Shown: in pieces, positions 1-8,325 of the stretch
Numbering within the stretch: the stretch's first letter is position 1
Layout of the letters: every line of letters starts with the position of its first letter
Source: Massilia aurea
Lineage (GTDB): Bacteria; Pseudomonadota; Gammaproteobacteria; Burkholderiales; Burkholderiaceae_D
Assembly: GCF_024753205.1 (NCBI RefSeq)
Contig: NZ_JANUGZ010000002.1
Location: forward strand, 558,001-622,000
Direction: 5' to 3'
DNA length: 64,000 bases
Translations under genes and position numbers: made by a program
The notes under the pieces: model-generated
The model's input: only the letters and a program-made list of their open reading frames with translations
Database searches by the model: none
What the model was told of the DNA's origin: nothing

Positions 1-352
1 CATTGGACACGTACAAGCCGCTCAGCGTCGTGTTTTTATCCGGTGCACACAGCGACTCGATCTCGAGCACCACCTCGTCCGGCGCCGAGCGGATCGTCAG
101 CAGGTTGTTGGCCAGCGTGTAGTCGCGCTTGCCCAGCAGCTTGCCATTGAGGCGCAGCGCGACCAGCTCGATGTCTTCGCCGTGCAGTTCGATGCCGCGC
201 GTGGTAGCGGCCGGGTTGCGCCGCAGCGTCAGGCGGCTGGCCACGACGGTACGCGCCGGGTCCAGGTCGAAGCCCAGTTCGACGGTATCCACCAGATAGC
301 TGGGCGGGGTATAGTCCTTGCGGAAGATGGTCTGGGGCGTATCGGTGCGCAT
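1..352 (-). CDS. pepN: Aminopeptidase N, N-terminal part (runs off the window)
   Basis: The 117 visible residues start at an ATG at 350-352 and match the N-terminal beta-domain of the M1 aminopeptidase PepN, a cytoplasmic zinc peptidase that trims peptides from their N-termini. Recognisable pieces are the KDYTPPSYLVDTVELGFDL opening and the GEDIELVALRLNG stretch, which line up with E. coli PepN (RHDYRAPDYQITDIDLTFDL; GEDLKLVSVHIN). The catalytic HExxH zinc motif lies beyond the window edge, so activity cannot be judged. The gene is divergent from the lipoprotein gene at 541, with a 188-bp shared upstream region. Confidence 0.85.
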   Translation of the reverse strand, partial: MRTDTPQTIFRKDYTPPSYLVDTVELGFDLDPARTVVASRLTLRRNPAATTRGIELHGEDIELVALRLNGKLLGKRDYTLANNLLTIRSAPDEVVLEIESLCAPDKNTTLSGLYVSN

Positions 353-540
353 GGTGGGCTCGGGCTGACACAGTGGATGAGGGGCTTATTTTACCAACAA
401 GCTTTTGGATCGCCGCCGACGAATTGCCATGTATCGCTTTGTATGCACGGTAACCGGGTGTAAAAGTGGCTCCCCTGAATCTCAACAAGGGGTAATCTTG
501 AAGATCGGGGAAAGACCGACAAGACAAACGGGAGATTTGC

Positions 541-1194
541 ATGAAACGCTTCATCACCATCGCTCTGGGTACCGCGTTCGCGTTGCTGCTGGGCGGCTGC
601 GCGACGAGCATCCGCAGCGATGTCACCACGTTCCACCAATGGCCGGCGCAGATTGCCGACAAGACCTATGTGTTTGAAGTGCCGTCGCCGCAGGACGATA
701 CGCTCGAGTGGCGCAGTTACCAGGACCTGGTGCGCGGCCAGCTGGCGCGCCAGGGCTTCCGCGATGCCAACGGCGCCACGCCGGCGCTGACCGTGGCGAT
801 GCGCTTTACCACCACCGAAGTACCGGTGCGCGTGATCGAACCGTTGATGACGCCGTATTTCTATCCGAGCGCGCGCTTCGGCTACGGCGGCTACCGCGGT
901 GGCTTCAACCGCCGCTACTGGGGCGGCTGGTACAGCCCGTTCTACGACCCTTTCTGGGGCCCATATCCGTCGTATCAGACGTCGATCGAGAACCAGTACC
1001 GGCGCGAGCTGCAGGTGGCAATCAAGTCGTCACGCGACGGCAAGCGCCTGTTCGAAGTGACCGTGCATAACACGAGCCGCAATATGTCGACACCCGAAGT
1101 CATGCCTGCGCTGGTGCAAAGCGCGTTCGAAGGCTTCCCTGGCCAGTCGGGCGTGGCGCGCCGCGTAGTGGTGACGAAGGAACCGGGCGCCTGA
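541..1194 (+). CDS. DUF4136-type outer-membrane lipoprotein
   Basis: A 217-aa protein with a lipoprotein signal peptide: basic start MKR, hydrophobic core, and a lipobox LLGGC that puts the acylated Cys at residue 20. The body resembles DUF4136 proteins, with a TFHQWPAQ segment followed by a LARQGF segment in the usual order. The middle (about residues 105-150) is unusually rich in Gly, Tyr, Trp and Arg (FGYGGYRGGFNRRYWGGWY), probably an exposed low-complexity stretch. A GGGAG ribosome site lies 6-7 bases before the ATG. The gene is monocistronic and ends in a strong hairpin terminator. Its molecular function is unknown. Confidence 0.75.
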   Translation: MKRFITIALGTAFALLLGGCATSIRSDVTTFHQWPAQIADKTYVFEVPSPQDDTLEWRSYQDLVRGQLARQGFRDANGATPALTVAMRFTTTEVPVRVIEPLMTPYFYPSARFGYGGYRGGFNRRYWGGWYSPFYDPFWGPYPSYQTSIENQYRRELQVAIKSSRDGKRLFEVTVHNTSRNMSTPEVMPALVQSAFEGFPGQSGVARRVVVTKEPGA

Positions 1195-1218
1195 CCATGC
1201 CTTGAAGAGGGACCCGAA

Positions 1219-1246
1219 AGCCAGGCAACACTGCCTGGCTTTTTTT
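1219..1246 (+). terminator. Intrinsic terminator after the DUF4136 lipoprotein gene
   Basis: A 9-bp perfect stem (AGCCAGGCA / TGCCTGGCT) with a 4-base loop is followed directly by a run of T. It lies 25 bases after the stop codon of the gene at 541-1194. Confidence 0.85.
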
Positions 1247-1264
1247 ACGTCCGTCGATTTACCG

Positions 1265-1417
1265 CTAACTGAAATACGCCTCCGACCCGAACGTGATCGC
1301 CACGACCAGCAGCAAGGCCAGCACCAGCACGATCAACAGCCGCCCGAACTTCGGCGTGCCATCGCCCGTTGGCCGCGATGGCGGCGTGAACGGCGCCTCG
1401 TCGCGGGTGTCCCTCAT
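1265..1417 (-). CDS. Small single-span membrane protein (50 aa)
   Basis: A 50-aa ORF whose ATG overlaps the stop of the quinone reductase gene (ATGA at 1414-1417), so translational coupling is likely. The first half is polar and proline-rich. The second half, about residues 27-45 (LLIVLVLALLLVVAITFG), is one clear transmembrane helix. No family was recognised. The overlap and intact helix support a real gene, but such short proteins are often missed in annotation. Confidence 0.6.
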   Translation of the reverse strand: MRDTRDEAPFTPPSRPTGDGTPKFGRLLIVLVLALLLVVAITFGSEAYFS

Positions 1418-2391
1418 GGCAGCAGCACCGTTGAGCCGGTGGTGCGGCGCGATTCCAGCGCGCGGTGCGCGTCGGCCGCTTGCGCCAGCGGGAAGGTCTG
1501 GTTGACGTTGATGATCACCTTGCCGCTCGTGACCATCTCGAACAGCTCGGCCGACATCGCCTCGGCTTCCTGCTGATTGGTCATGTAGTCGAACAGGGTC
1601 GGGCGCGTGATGTACAGCGAACCGCGTTTGGCCAGCTCGCCAGGCGTGAACGGTTCCACGGCGCCCGAGGCATTGCCGAAGCTGACCATCAGGCCGCGAC
1701 GCTGCAGGCAGTCGAGCGACGCCGCAAACGTGTCCTTGCCCACCGAGTCGTAGACCACCGGCACGCCGGCCCCGCCCGTGATCTCTTTCACACGCGCGAC
1801 GATGTCCTCGTCGTTGTAGTTGATGACGTGCGCGGCGCCATGCGCCAGCGCCAGTTCGCCCTTCTCTTTCGAGCCGACGGTGCCGATCAGTTGCACGCCA
1901 AGGGCGCGCGCCCACTGGCAGGCGATCAGGCCCACGCCACCGGCCGCAGCGTGGAACAGGATCGTCTGACCGGCCTGCAGTGGGTAGGTCGAGCGAAACA
2001 GGTATTGCACCGTCAGGCCCTGCAGCATCATGGCCGCCGCCGTCTCGAACGAGATCGCGTCAGGGAGCTTGACGACGACCGCGGCCGGCATCACGCGCAG
2101 GTCGGCGTAGGCGCCGTTGGGCCCGCCCGCGTACGCCACGCGGTCGCCCGGCTGCACGTTGGTCACGCCCTCGCCCACCGCCTCGACCACGCCCGCGCCT
2201 TCCTTGCCCAGGCCGCCGGGCAAGGGCTGCGGGTACAGGCCGGTGCGAAAATACACGTCGATGAAGTTCAGGCCGATCGCGTGCTGGCGCAGCAGGATCT
2301 CGCCCGGGCCGGGCGCGCCCACGTCGACATCGACATACTCCATGACCTCGGGACCGCCATTGGCGGCGATGCGGATTGCTTTGGCGTGCAT
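1414..2391 (-). CDS. qorA: NADPH:quinone reductase, zinc-independent MDR family
   Basis: A 325-aa protein of the medium-chain dehydrogenase/reductase superfamily, quinone oxidoreductase (QOR) branch, which reduces quinones using NADPH in the cytoplasm. The N-terminal GroES-like domain has the hallmark GLNFIDVYFRTGLYP and KEGAGVV segments. The Rossmann domain has the nucleotide loop HAAAGGVGLIACQWA at about residues 145-160. The catalytic-zinc ligands of alcohol dehydrogenases are absent, as usual for QOR. I chose the ATG at 2389-2391 because GGAGAA sits 4 bases upstream and the product then begins MHAKAIRI, like its relatives; the upstream in-frame extension is spurious. The next gene downstream overlaps its stop. 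Confidence 0.9.
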   Translation of the reverse strand: MHAKAIRIAANGGPEVMEYVDVDVGAPGPGEILLRQHAIGLNFIDVYFRTGLYPQPLPGGLGKEGAGVVEAVGEGVTNVQPGDRVAYAGGPNGAYADLRVMPAAVVVKLPDAISFETAAAMMLQGLTVQYLFRSTYPLQAGQTILFHAAAGGVGLIACQWARALGVQLIGTVGSKEKGELALAHGAAHVINYNDEDIVARVKEITGGAGVPVVYDSVGKDTFAASLDCLQRRGLMVSFGNASGAVEPFTPGELAKRGSLYITRPTLFDYMTNQQEAEAMSAELFEMVTSGKVIINVNQTFPLAQAADAHRALESRRTTGSTVLLP

Positions 2392-2577
2392 AAGTTCTCC
2401 TTTGTGTGCACCAAGAATACCGTATTCGTGCTCGCCGGCGGCGAAAGCACCAGCACGCCAGACTGTTGTTTCCATGCCGATTCGCGCCCCCTGCTTGCAG
2501 GCCCTTGGACCTTTTTGCAAGGGGGCGCTATGCTAGAATGTCGGCCACTCTTGCATACCGTCTAAGGAATTCTCGAC

Positions 2578-3303
2578 ATGGCTGGACACAGCAAATGGGC
2601 CAATATCAAGCACAAAAAGGCCGCAACTGACGCCAAGCGCGGCAAGATCTGGACGCGCCTGATCAAGGAAATCACCGTCGCCGCGCGCATGGGCGGCAGC
2701 GACATCCCGTCCAATCCGCGCCTGCGCCTGGCAGTCGAGAAGGCGGCCGATGCGAATATGCCGAAAGACAACGTCACGCGCGCCATCCAGCGCGGTTCGG
2801 GCGAGCTCGAAGGCGTGAACTACGAAGAAGTGCGCTACGAAGGCTACGGCATCGGCGGCGCGGCGATCATCGTCGAGTGCCTGACCGACAACCGCGTGCG
2901 CACCGTGGCTGAAGTACGCCACGCGTTCAGCAAGAACGGCGGCAATATGGGCACCGAAGGTTCGGTCGCGTTCATGTTCCAGCACACGGGCCAGTTCCTG
3001 TTCGCGCCGGGCGTCGACGAAGACAAGCTGATGGAAGCGGCGCTCGAAGCCGGCGCCGACGATGTCGCGGCCGACGATGAAGGCGGCTTCGAAGTGCTGT
3101 GCGATCCGCACGCCTTCGCGTCGGTGAAAGAAGCGCTCGAAGCGGCTGGCTTCAAGGCCGAAGTGGCCGAAGTCATCATGAAACCCGCCACCGAAACGGT
3201 GTTCACGGGCGACGACGCGATCAAGATGCAGAAGCTGCTCGATGCACTGGAAAACCTGGACGACGTCCAGGAAGTGTTCACCAACGCCGTGATCGACGAA
3301 TAA
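2578..3303 (+). CDS. yebC: YebC/PmpR family protein
   Basis: A full-length 241-aa YebC family protein. The N-terminus [16 protein letters not shown] is diagnostic, and the internal [14 protein letters not shown] stretch is typical. YebC proteins were described as DNA-binding regulators; recent work also links them to relief of ribosome stalling, so the exact role here is open. It precedes purD by 13 bases and begins a housekeeping run that is well conserved in Burkholderiales (inferred from general knowledge of gene order). Confidence 0.93.
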   Translation: MAGHSKWANIKHKKAATDAKRGKIWTRLIKEITVAARMGGSDIPSNPRLRLAVEKAADANMPKDNVTRAIQRGSGELEGVNYEEVRYEGYGIGGAAIIVECLTDNRVRTVAEVRHAFSKNGGNMGTEGSVAFMFQHTGQFLFAPGVDEDKLMEAALEAGADDVAADDEGGFEVLCDPHAFASVKEALEAAGFKAEVAEVIMKPATETVFTGDDAIKMQKLLDALENLDDVQEVFTNAVIDE

Positions 3304-3316
3304 CCTGGTAGGCAAT

Positions 3317-4582
3317 ATGAAAATTCTCGTAGTCGGCTCGGGCGGCCGCGAACACGCTCTGGCGTGGAAACTGGCCCAATCAGAACGCGTGCAGACGGTG
3401 TTCGTCGCTCCCGGCAACGGTGGCACCGAGCTCGACACGCGCCTGGTGACGGTCGACCTGCACGAGCCGCAGGCGCTGGCCGACTTCGTCGTGGCCGAGC
3501 ACATCGCGCTGACGCTGGTAGGCCCTGAAGTACCGCTGGCCGCCGGCATCGTCAACCTGTTCCGCTCGCGCGGCCTGAAGATCTTCGGCCCTACCCGCGA
3601 AGCCGCGCAGCTCGAGAGCTCGAAGGATTTCGCCAAGTCGTTCATGCAGCGTTACGGCATCCCGACCGCGAAGTACGAGACCTTCTCGGACGCCGCTGCA
3701 GCCCACGCCTACATCGACGCCAATGGCGCCCCGATCGTCATCAAGGCCGACGGCCTGGCGGCCGGCAAGGGCGTCGTCGTGGCGATGACGCTCGACGAAG
3801 CGCATGGCGCGGTCGAGCACATGCTGGCCGATAACGCCTTTGGCGACGCCGGCGCGCGCATCGTCATCGAAGAATTCCTGGCCGGCGAAGAAGCCAGCTT
3901 CATCGTCATGTGTGACGGCAAGAACGTGCTGGCACTGGCCACGAGCCAGGACCACAAGCGCCTGAAGGACCACGATCAGGGCCCGAACACGGGCGGCATG
4001 GGTGCGTATTCGCCGGCGCCGATCGTCACGCCGTCGATGCATGCGCGCGTGATGCGCGAAATCATCAACCCGACTATCCAGGGCATGGCGCGCGACGGCA
4101 TCCCGTTCACGGGCTTCCTGTACGCCGGCCTGATGATCGATGCCGACGGCAATCCGCGCACGCTGGAATTCAACTGCCGCATGGGCGACCCGGAAACCCA
4201 GCCGATCATGGCACGCCTGAAAAGCGACTTCGCTACGGTGCTCGAGCACGCCTGCAATGGCACGCTCGACACGGTCGAACTGGAATGGGACCGCCGCACC
4301 GCCGTGGGCGTCGTGATGGCCGCTGCCGGCTATCCCGACAGTCCGCGCAAGGGCGACGTGATCGACGGCATTCCGCCCGAAGCGCCGGAATGCGTCACCT
4401 TCCACGCCGGCACGCGCGTCGTGGGCGGCACGCTGCAGGCCAGTGGCGGCCGGGTGCTATGCGTCGTGGGTCTGGGCGACAGCGTCAAGATGGCGCAGAA
4501 GCGTGCCTACGAAACGGTCGAGAATATCCACTTCAATGGCGCGCAGTACCGGCGTGATATTGGCTGGCGCGGGATCAAGTAA
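3317..4582 (+). CDS. purD: Phosphoribosylamine-glycine ligase (GAR synthetase)
   Basis: A 421-aa ATP-grasp enzyme catalysing step two of de novo purine synthesis: 5-phosphoribosylamine plus glycine plus ATP to GAR. The N-terminus [19 protein letters not shown] is diagnostic. The ATP-grasp region shows [17 protein letters not shown] (about residues 138-154), and the metal-binding segment is [11 protein letters not shown]. The length is normal for the family. It sits 13 bases after yebC and is probably cotranscribed with it. A paired inverted repeat follows the stop. Confidence 0.96.
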   Translation: MKILVVGSGGREHALAWKLAQSERVQTVFVAPGNGGTELDTRLVTVDLHEPQALADFVVAEHIALTLVGPEVPLAAGIVNLFRSRGLKIFGPTREAAQLESSKDFAKSFMQRYGIPTAKYETFSDAAAAHAYIDANGAPIVIKADGLAAGKGVVVAMTLDEAHGAVEHMLADNAFGDAGARIVIEEFLAGEEASFIVMCDGKNVLALATSQDHKRLKDHDQGPNTGGMGAYSPAPIVTPSMHARVMREIINPTIQGMARDGIPFTGFLYAGLMIDADGNPRTLEFNCRMGDPETQPIMARLKSDFATVLEHACNGTLDTVELEWDRRTAVGVVMAAAGYPDSPRKGDVIDGIPPEAPECVTFHAGTRVVGGTLQASGGRVLCVVGLGDSVKMAQKRAYETVENIHFNGAQYRRDIGWRGIK

Positions 4583-4592
4583 GCGGGGTTGA

Positions 4593-4691
4593 ACTTGGGT
4601 TCCCGCCTACGCGGGAACGACGGACTAACAGCCGCCTTGAATATCACGTCAGCATGTTTGCACGTCGTTCCCGCGCAGGCGGGAACCCAAG
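4593..4691. repeat. Paired inverted intergenic repeat (REP-like)
   Basis: Two near-identical elements of about 29 bases, at 4594-4622 and 4662-4691, lie in opposite orientation. Each holds an imperfect palindrome of the form TTCCCGCxxxCGCGGGAA. Together they form a large hairpin between purD and hemF. Dispersed TTCCCGC..GCGGGAA elements are common between genes in proteobacteria. Whether this acts as a terminator or mRNA stabiliser is not shown. Confidence 0.75.
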
Positions 4692-4791
4692 CCACGCCGA
4701 CCAGCCTCAGGCGCCAACCGCCTTACAACGAACCACCACGTGCGCAGGTGTACAATCTGCGCTCATTTCATTTCCCGACCGCGATCGTTCC

Positions 4792-5703
4792 ATGCCTTCC
4801 CTCCATAGCGCAGCCATCAAGGCCTGGTTGCTCGACCTCCAGGCGCGTATCGTCCAGGACCTCGAACAGGTCGATGGCAAGCCGTTCCTGCGCGATGCGT
4901 GGGAGCGGCCCGAAGGTGGCGGCGGCATCTCGCGCCTGATCGAAGAAGGCAATGTGTTCGAACGCGGCGGCGTGAACTTCTCGCACGTGATGGGCGCTGC
5001 CCTGCCCCCGTCGGCCAGCGCCGTGCGCCCTGAACTGGCGGGCCGCGCCTGGGAAGCGATGGGTGTGTCGCTGGTGCTGCATCCGCGCAATCCATACGCG
5101 CCGACGGTGCACATGAACGTGCGGTTTTTCGAAGCGACCGCAGCCGGCGAAGAGCCGGTCTGGTGGTTCGGCGGCGGCATGGACCTCACGCCGTATTACG
5201 GCGATGAGGCCGATGCACGCCACTTCCACCAGAGCTGCCACGACGCGCTGGCGCCGTTTGGCCCGACGCTGCACCCGCGCTTCAAGAACTGGTGCGACGA
5301 GTATTTTTATCTGAAGCACCGCAAGGAAGCGCGCGGCGTGGGCGGCATCTTTTTCGATGACCTGAACGAACTGGGTTTCGAGCAGTCGTGCGCGCTGATG
5401 CAAAGCGTCGGCAACAGCTTCACCACGGCCTACCTGCCGATCCTGGCGCGCCACAAGGACCGCCCGTACGGCGAGCGCGAGCGCGATTTCCAGGCCTACC
5501 GGCGCGGCCGCTATGTCGAATTCAACCTGGTGTGGGACCGCGGCACGCTGTTCGGCCTGCAGTCGGGTGGGCGCACCGAGGCGATCCTGATGTCGATGCC
5601 GCCGATCGTGAAGTGGCGCTACGACTGGCACCCCGAGCCGGGCAGCCCGGAAGCGCGCCTGACGACCGACTTTTTGCCGCACCGGGACTGGCTCGCGCCG
5701 TGA
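4792..5703 (+). CDS. hemF: Coproporphyrinogen-III oxidase, aerobic
   Basis: A 303-aa oxygen-dependent coproporphyrinogen III oxidase, which decarboxylates two propionates to vinyl groups in haem synthesis. Family signatures include [20 protein letters not shown] near the N-terminus, [24 protein letters not shown], and the C-terminal [20 protein letters not shown]. The start is the ATG at 4792, giving [17 protein letters not shown]; the longer in-frame extension runs through the intergenic repeat and is rejected. The stop overlaps the GTG start of nadD by two bases, so coupled translation is likely. Confidence 0.95.
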   Translation: MPSLHSAAIKAWLLDLQARIVQDLEQVDGKPFLRDAWERPEGGGGISRLIEEGNVFERGGVNFSHVMGAALPPSASAVRPELAGRAWEAMGVSLVLHPRNPYAPTVHMNVRFFEATAAGEEPVWWFGGGMDLTPYYGDEADARHFHQSCHDALAPFGPTLHPRFKNWCDEYFYLKHRKEARGVGGIFFDDLNELGFEQSCALMQSVGNSFTTAYLPILARHKDRPYGERERDFQAYRRGRYVEFNLVWDRGTLFGLQSGGRTEAILMSMPPIVKWRYDWHPEPGSPEARLTTDFLPHRDWLAP

Positions 5704-6365
5704 CGGCCTGCATCGCCGTGCTGGGCGGCAGCTTCGATCCGGTGCACCTCGGCCACGTCGCGCTGGGCCAATTGTTTTGCGGCTTGCTGCAGGCGGACGA
5801 ATTGCGCATCCTGCCTGCCGGCCGCCCCTGGCAAAAGAACGGCATGGAAGCCGGTGACGCACATCGCATCGCGATGCTCGAACTGGCGTTCAGGCCACTG
5901 AACAACGACAAGCTGAACGTCGTGTTCGACCTGCAGGAAATTGAACGCATGACGCCAACTTACACGGTCGAGACCCTGCGCGCGCTGCGCCGGGAACTCG
6001 GCCCGCAGGCATCGATCGTATTCCTGATGGGCGCCGACCAGCTGCGCAATCTGGATACCTGGAATGAATGGCGCGAACTGTTCGCGCTGGCCAACCTGGG
6101 TGTGGCCACGCGCCCGGGTTACGACCTGGCGCAAGAAACCTTGCCACCACCGGTGGCACAAGAATTGTCGACGCGCCTTGCGACGCCCGACACCGTGCGC
6201 GCAAGCAGCCACGGAAAAGTTTGCCTCGCACCGACGCTGGACGTCGACATTTCGTCAAGCCGCATTCGTGCGGCCTTGCACGCGGGCCTCGAAGCGGACG
6301 CAAACGCGCTCGCGATGGCGCAAGTGCTAGACTATATTCAACAACATAACCTGTACAAAAACTAA
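5700..6365 (+). CDS. nadD: Nicotinate-nucleotide adenylyltransferase
   Basis: A 221-aa nucleotidyltransferase of NAD synthesis (nicotinate mononucleotide plus ATP to deamido-NAD). The N-terminal [11 protein letters not shown] loop (residues 9-19) holds the HxGH ATP-binding motif. FLMGADQL and the C-terminal DISSSRIR complete the family pattern. The start is a GTG at 5700 overlapping the hemF stop; no in-frame ATG precedes the active-site loop. The stop TAA shares its last A with the ATG of rsfS, so hemF, nadD and rsfS form a tightly coupled set. Confidence 0.93.
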   Translation: MTACIAVLGGSFDPVHLGHVALGQLFCGLLQADELRILPAGRPWQKNGMEAGDAHRIAMLELAFRPLNNDKLNVVFDLQEIERMTPTYTVETLRALRRELGPQASIVFLMGADQLRNLDTWNEWRELFALANLGVATRPGYDLAQETLPPPVAQELSTRLATPDTVRASSHGKVCLAPTLDVDISSSRIRAALHAGLEADANALAMAQVLDYIQQHNLYKN

Positions 6366-7093
6366 TGGATCTCAAGAAACTTCAAACCCTCGTCGTTGAC
6401 GCCCTGGAAGATGTCAAGGGCCAGGACATCGTCATGTTCGACACGACGCACCTGACCAGCCTGTTCGACCGCATCGCCGTCGTCTCGGGCACCTCGAATC
6501 GCCAGACCAAGTCGCTGGCCGCATCGGTGCGCGACAAGGTCAAGGCCGCCGGCGGCGACGTCATCGGCATGGAAGGCGAGGATACCGGTGAATGGGTGCT
6601 GGTCGACCTGGGCGACATCATCGTCCACATCATGCAGCCGGCCATTCGCCAGTACTATCGCCTCGAAGAAATCTGGGGCGAAAAGCCGGTCAAGCTGGGC
6701 GCCGCCAAGCGCAAGTCGACCGCCGAAGGCGCGGAAGCCGACGAAGCCAAGCCGAAGTCGAAGCACCTTGCCGCCAACCAGGACAAGGTCGAGGCCAAGC
6801 CGGTCAACGAACGCAAACCGGCCGCCAAGCGCGCTGCCACGGTCGCCAAGACCATCGCTGCCGAAGGCCCTGCTGCCGCCAAGAAGCCGGCTGCCAAGAA
6901 GGTTGCCGCTAAAGCTGTCCCAACCGGCAAGACCGTGAAGGTCAACCCGAGCAAGACCGAGACCGCCGCTGTCGAAGCGACCAAGGCCAAGCCGCCAAAG
7001 CGCGCCGTGAAAGCTGCCGCGCCGAAAGAAGCGCCAGCGGTCGAAGCGCCGGCCAAGAAAGTGATCCGTCGTATCAAGAAGGATGCCGAGTAA
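6365..7093 (+). CDS. rsfS: Ribosomal silencing factor RsfS with long Lys/Ala-rich tail
   Basis: Residues 1 to about 112 are a normal RsfS/YbeB (Iojap) domain, which binds uL14 on the 50S subunit and blocks subunit joining under starvation. Typical segments are DTTHLTSLFDRIAVVSGTSN and WVLVDLGDIIVHIMQP. RsfS is usually 105-120 aa; this protein is 242 aa. The extra 130 residues are disordered-looking and rich in Lys, Ala, Pro and Glu, with AAKKPAAKK-type runs like histone H1 tails, ending KKVIRRIKKDAE. The tail is basic and might bind rRNA or DNA (inference). The start overlaps the nadD stop (TAATG). Confidence 0.92.
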   Translation: MDLKKLQTLVVDALEDVKGQDIVMFDTTHLTSLFDRIAVVSGTSNRQTKSLAASVRDKVKAAGGDVIGMEGEDTGEWVLVDLGDIIVHIMQPAIRQYYRLEEIWGEKPVKLGAAKRKSTAEGAEADEAKPKSKHLAANQDKVEAKPVNERKPAAKRAATVAKTIAAEGPAAAKKPAAKKVAAKAVPTGKTVKVNPSKTETAAVEATKAKPPKRAVKAAAPKEAPAVEAPAKKVIRRIKKDAE

Positions 7094-7099
7094 GCGTCC

Positions 7100-7570
7100 A
7101 TGCAATTGATCATTGCCGCGGTCGGTCACAAGATGCCGGCCTGGATCGAGTCGGGTTTCACTGAGTACACGAAGCGCATGCCACCCGAGCTGCGCATCGT
7201 GCTCAAGGAAATCAAGCCGGTCGAACGGTCGGGCAGCAAGACCGCTGCCACGGCGATGGCCCTCGAACGCGAGCGCATCGAAGCGGTCTTGCCGAAGGGC
7301 GTACGCATCATCGCGCTCGACGAGCGTGGCCGCGACCTGACCAGCGTTGGCCTGTCGCAGCAGCTGGAAACCTGGCAACGTGACGGGCGCGACACCGCGT
7401 TCCTGATCGGTGGCGCCGATGGCCTCGATCCCGAGCTCAAGGCGCGCGCCGAGGGCCTGATCCGTATTTCCAGCATGACGCTGCCGCACGGTATGGTGCG
7501 GGTGATGCTGGCCGAGCAGTTGTATCGTGCCTGGTCGATCACCCAGAACCACCCTTACCACCGGGTCTGA
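7100..7570 (+). CDS. rlmH: 23S rRNA (pseudouridine-1915-N3)-methyltransferase
   Basis: A 156-aa SPOUT-class methyltransferase that methylates pseudouridine 1915 in helix 69 of 23S rRNA. The N-terminus [16 protein letters not shown] and the SAM-binding knot segment [11 protein letters not shown] (about residues 98-108) are typical, as is the C-terminal [16 protein letters not shown]. The length is exactly that expected. It lies 6 bases after rsfS, the usual bacterial neighbour. Confidence 0.96.
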   Translation: MQLIIAAVGHKMPAWIESGFTEYTKRMPPELRIVLKEIKPVERSGSKTAATAMALERERIEAVLPKGVRIIALDERGRDLTSVGLSQQLETWQRDGRDTAFLIGGADGLDPELKARAEGLIRISSMTLPHGMVRVMLAEQLYRAWSITQNHPYHRV

Positions 7571-7629
7571 ATTTTGCTTGTTCAGTAATTCTTTACCTGC
7601 CTGACTGCTTTGCCAGATCGTCCGATTCG

Positions 7630-8247
7630 ATGAGAAACAACCAGAACAAGATTTACCTCGCTTCGAAAAGCCCGCGTCGCCGCGAATTGCTGCGCCAGAT
7701 CGGCGTCGACTTCGAGCTGATGCTGCTGCGCAGTGATCCGGCCCGCGCGGTCGACGTCAGCGAAGACGTGCTGGCGAATGAAGACGTGCACCATTATGTC
7801 GCGCGCGTTGCCAAGGAAAAAGGCGCGTTTGCCTTTAACCTTCTGCTGCAACGGCGCCAGCCGCTGCGCCCGGTACTGACGGCCGACACGACCGTCACGA
7901 TCGATGGCGAGATTCTCGGCAAGCCAGCGGATAACCGAGAGGCGATCGCCATGCTCGAGCGCCTCTCGGGTCGTACGCACCAGGTGCTGACGTCGGTTGC
8001 CGTGCATGCCGAACGTGTGGCCGAGCAAGTCACGCAAGTGTCGAACGTGCGCTTTGCCAAGCTCACGCCGGAACAGATCCGCGCCTATTGCGCCACGCCC
8101 GAGCCGTACGACAAGGCCGGCGGCTACGGCATCCAGGGTCCGGCGGCGCTGTTCATCGAGCACATCGAAGGCAGCCACTCCGGTATCATGGGCCTGCCCC
8201 TGTTCGAGACCGCCAGTTTGCTGCGCAAGGCGGGCCTGACGGTCTGA
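7630..8247 (+). CDS. maf: Maf family nucleoside triphosphate pyrophosphatase
   Basis: A 205-aa Maf-like protein that hydrolyses non-canonical or excess nucleoside triphosphates to monophosphates and pyrophosphate. The N-terminal ASKSPRRRELLRQIG is the Maf signature. A TADTTVTIDGEILGKP segment carries the acidic residue of the active site, and GGYGIQGPAALFIEHIEGS is the C-terminal family motif. The YhdE (dTTP/UTP) and YceF (7-methyl-GTP) subtypes are not separated here with certainty; SPRRRELL with GGYGIQG favours the YhdE type. Confidence 0.9.
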   Translation: MRNNQNKIYLASKSPRRRELLRQIGVDFELMLLRSDPARAVDVSEDVLANEDVHHYVARVAKEKGAFAFNLLLQRRQPLRPVLTADTTVTIDGEILGKPADNREAIAMLERLSGRTHQVLTSVAVHAERVAEQVTQVSNVRFAKLTPEQIRAYCATPEPYDKAGGYGIQGPAALFIEHIEGSHSGIMGLPLFETASLLRKAGLTV

Positions 8248-8325
8248 ATTGATCGCCTTCCCGCCCCGGCGATGCCCCGTGAGCGTGTATCATGATCACC
8301 CTGAACAATACGTGCGGCAGGGTCC

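Noticed and set aside
6150..6170. TGGCAC-N5-TTG resembling a sigma-54 promoter
   Set aside because: It lies inside the nadD coding region and the -12 element is incomplete.
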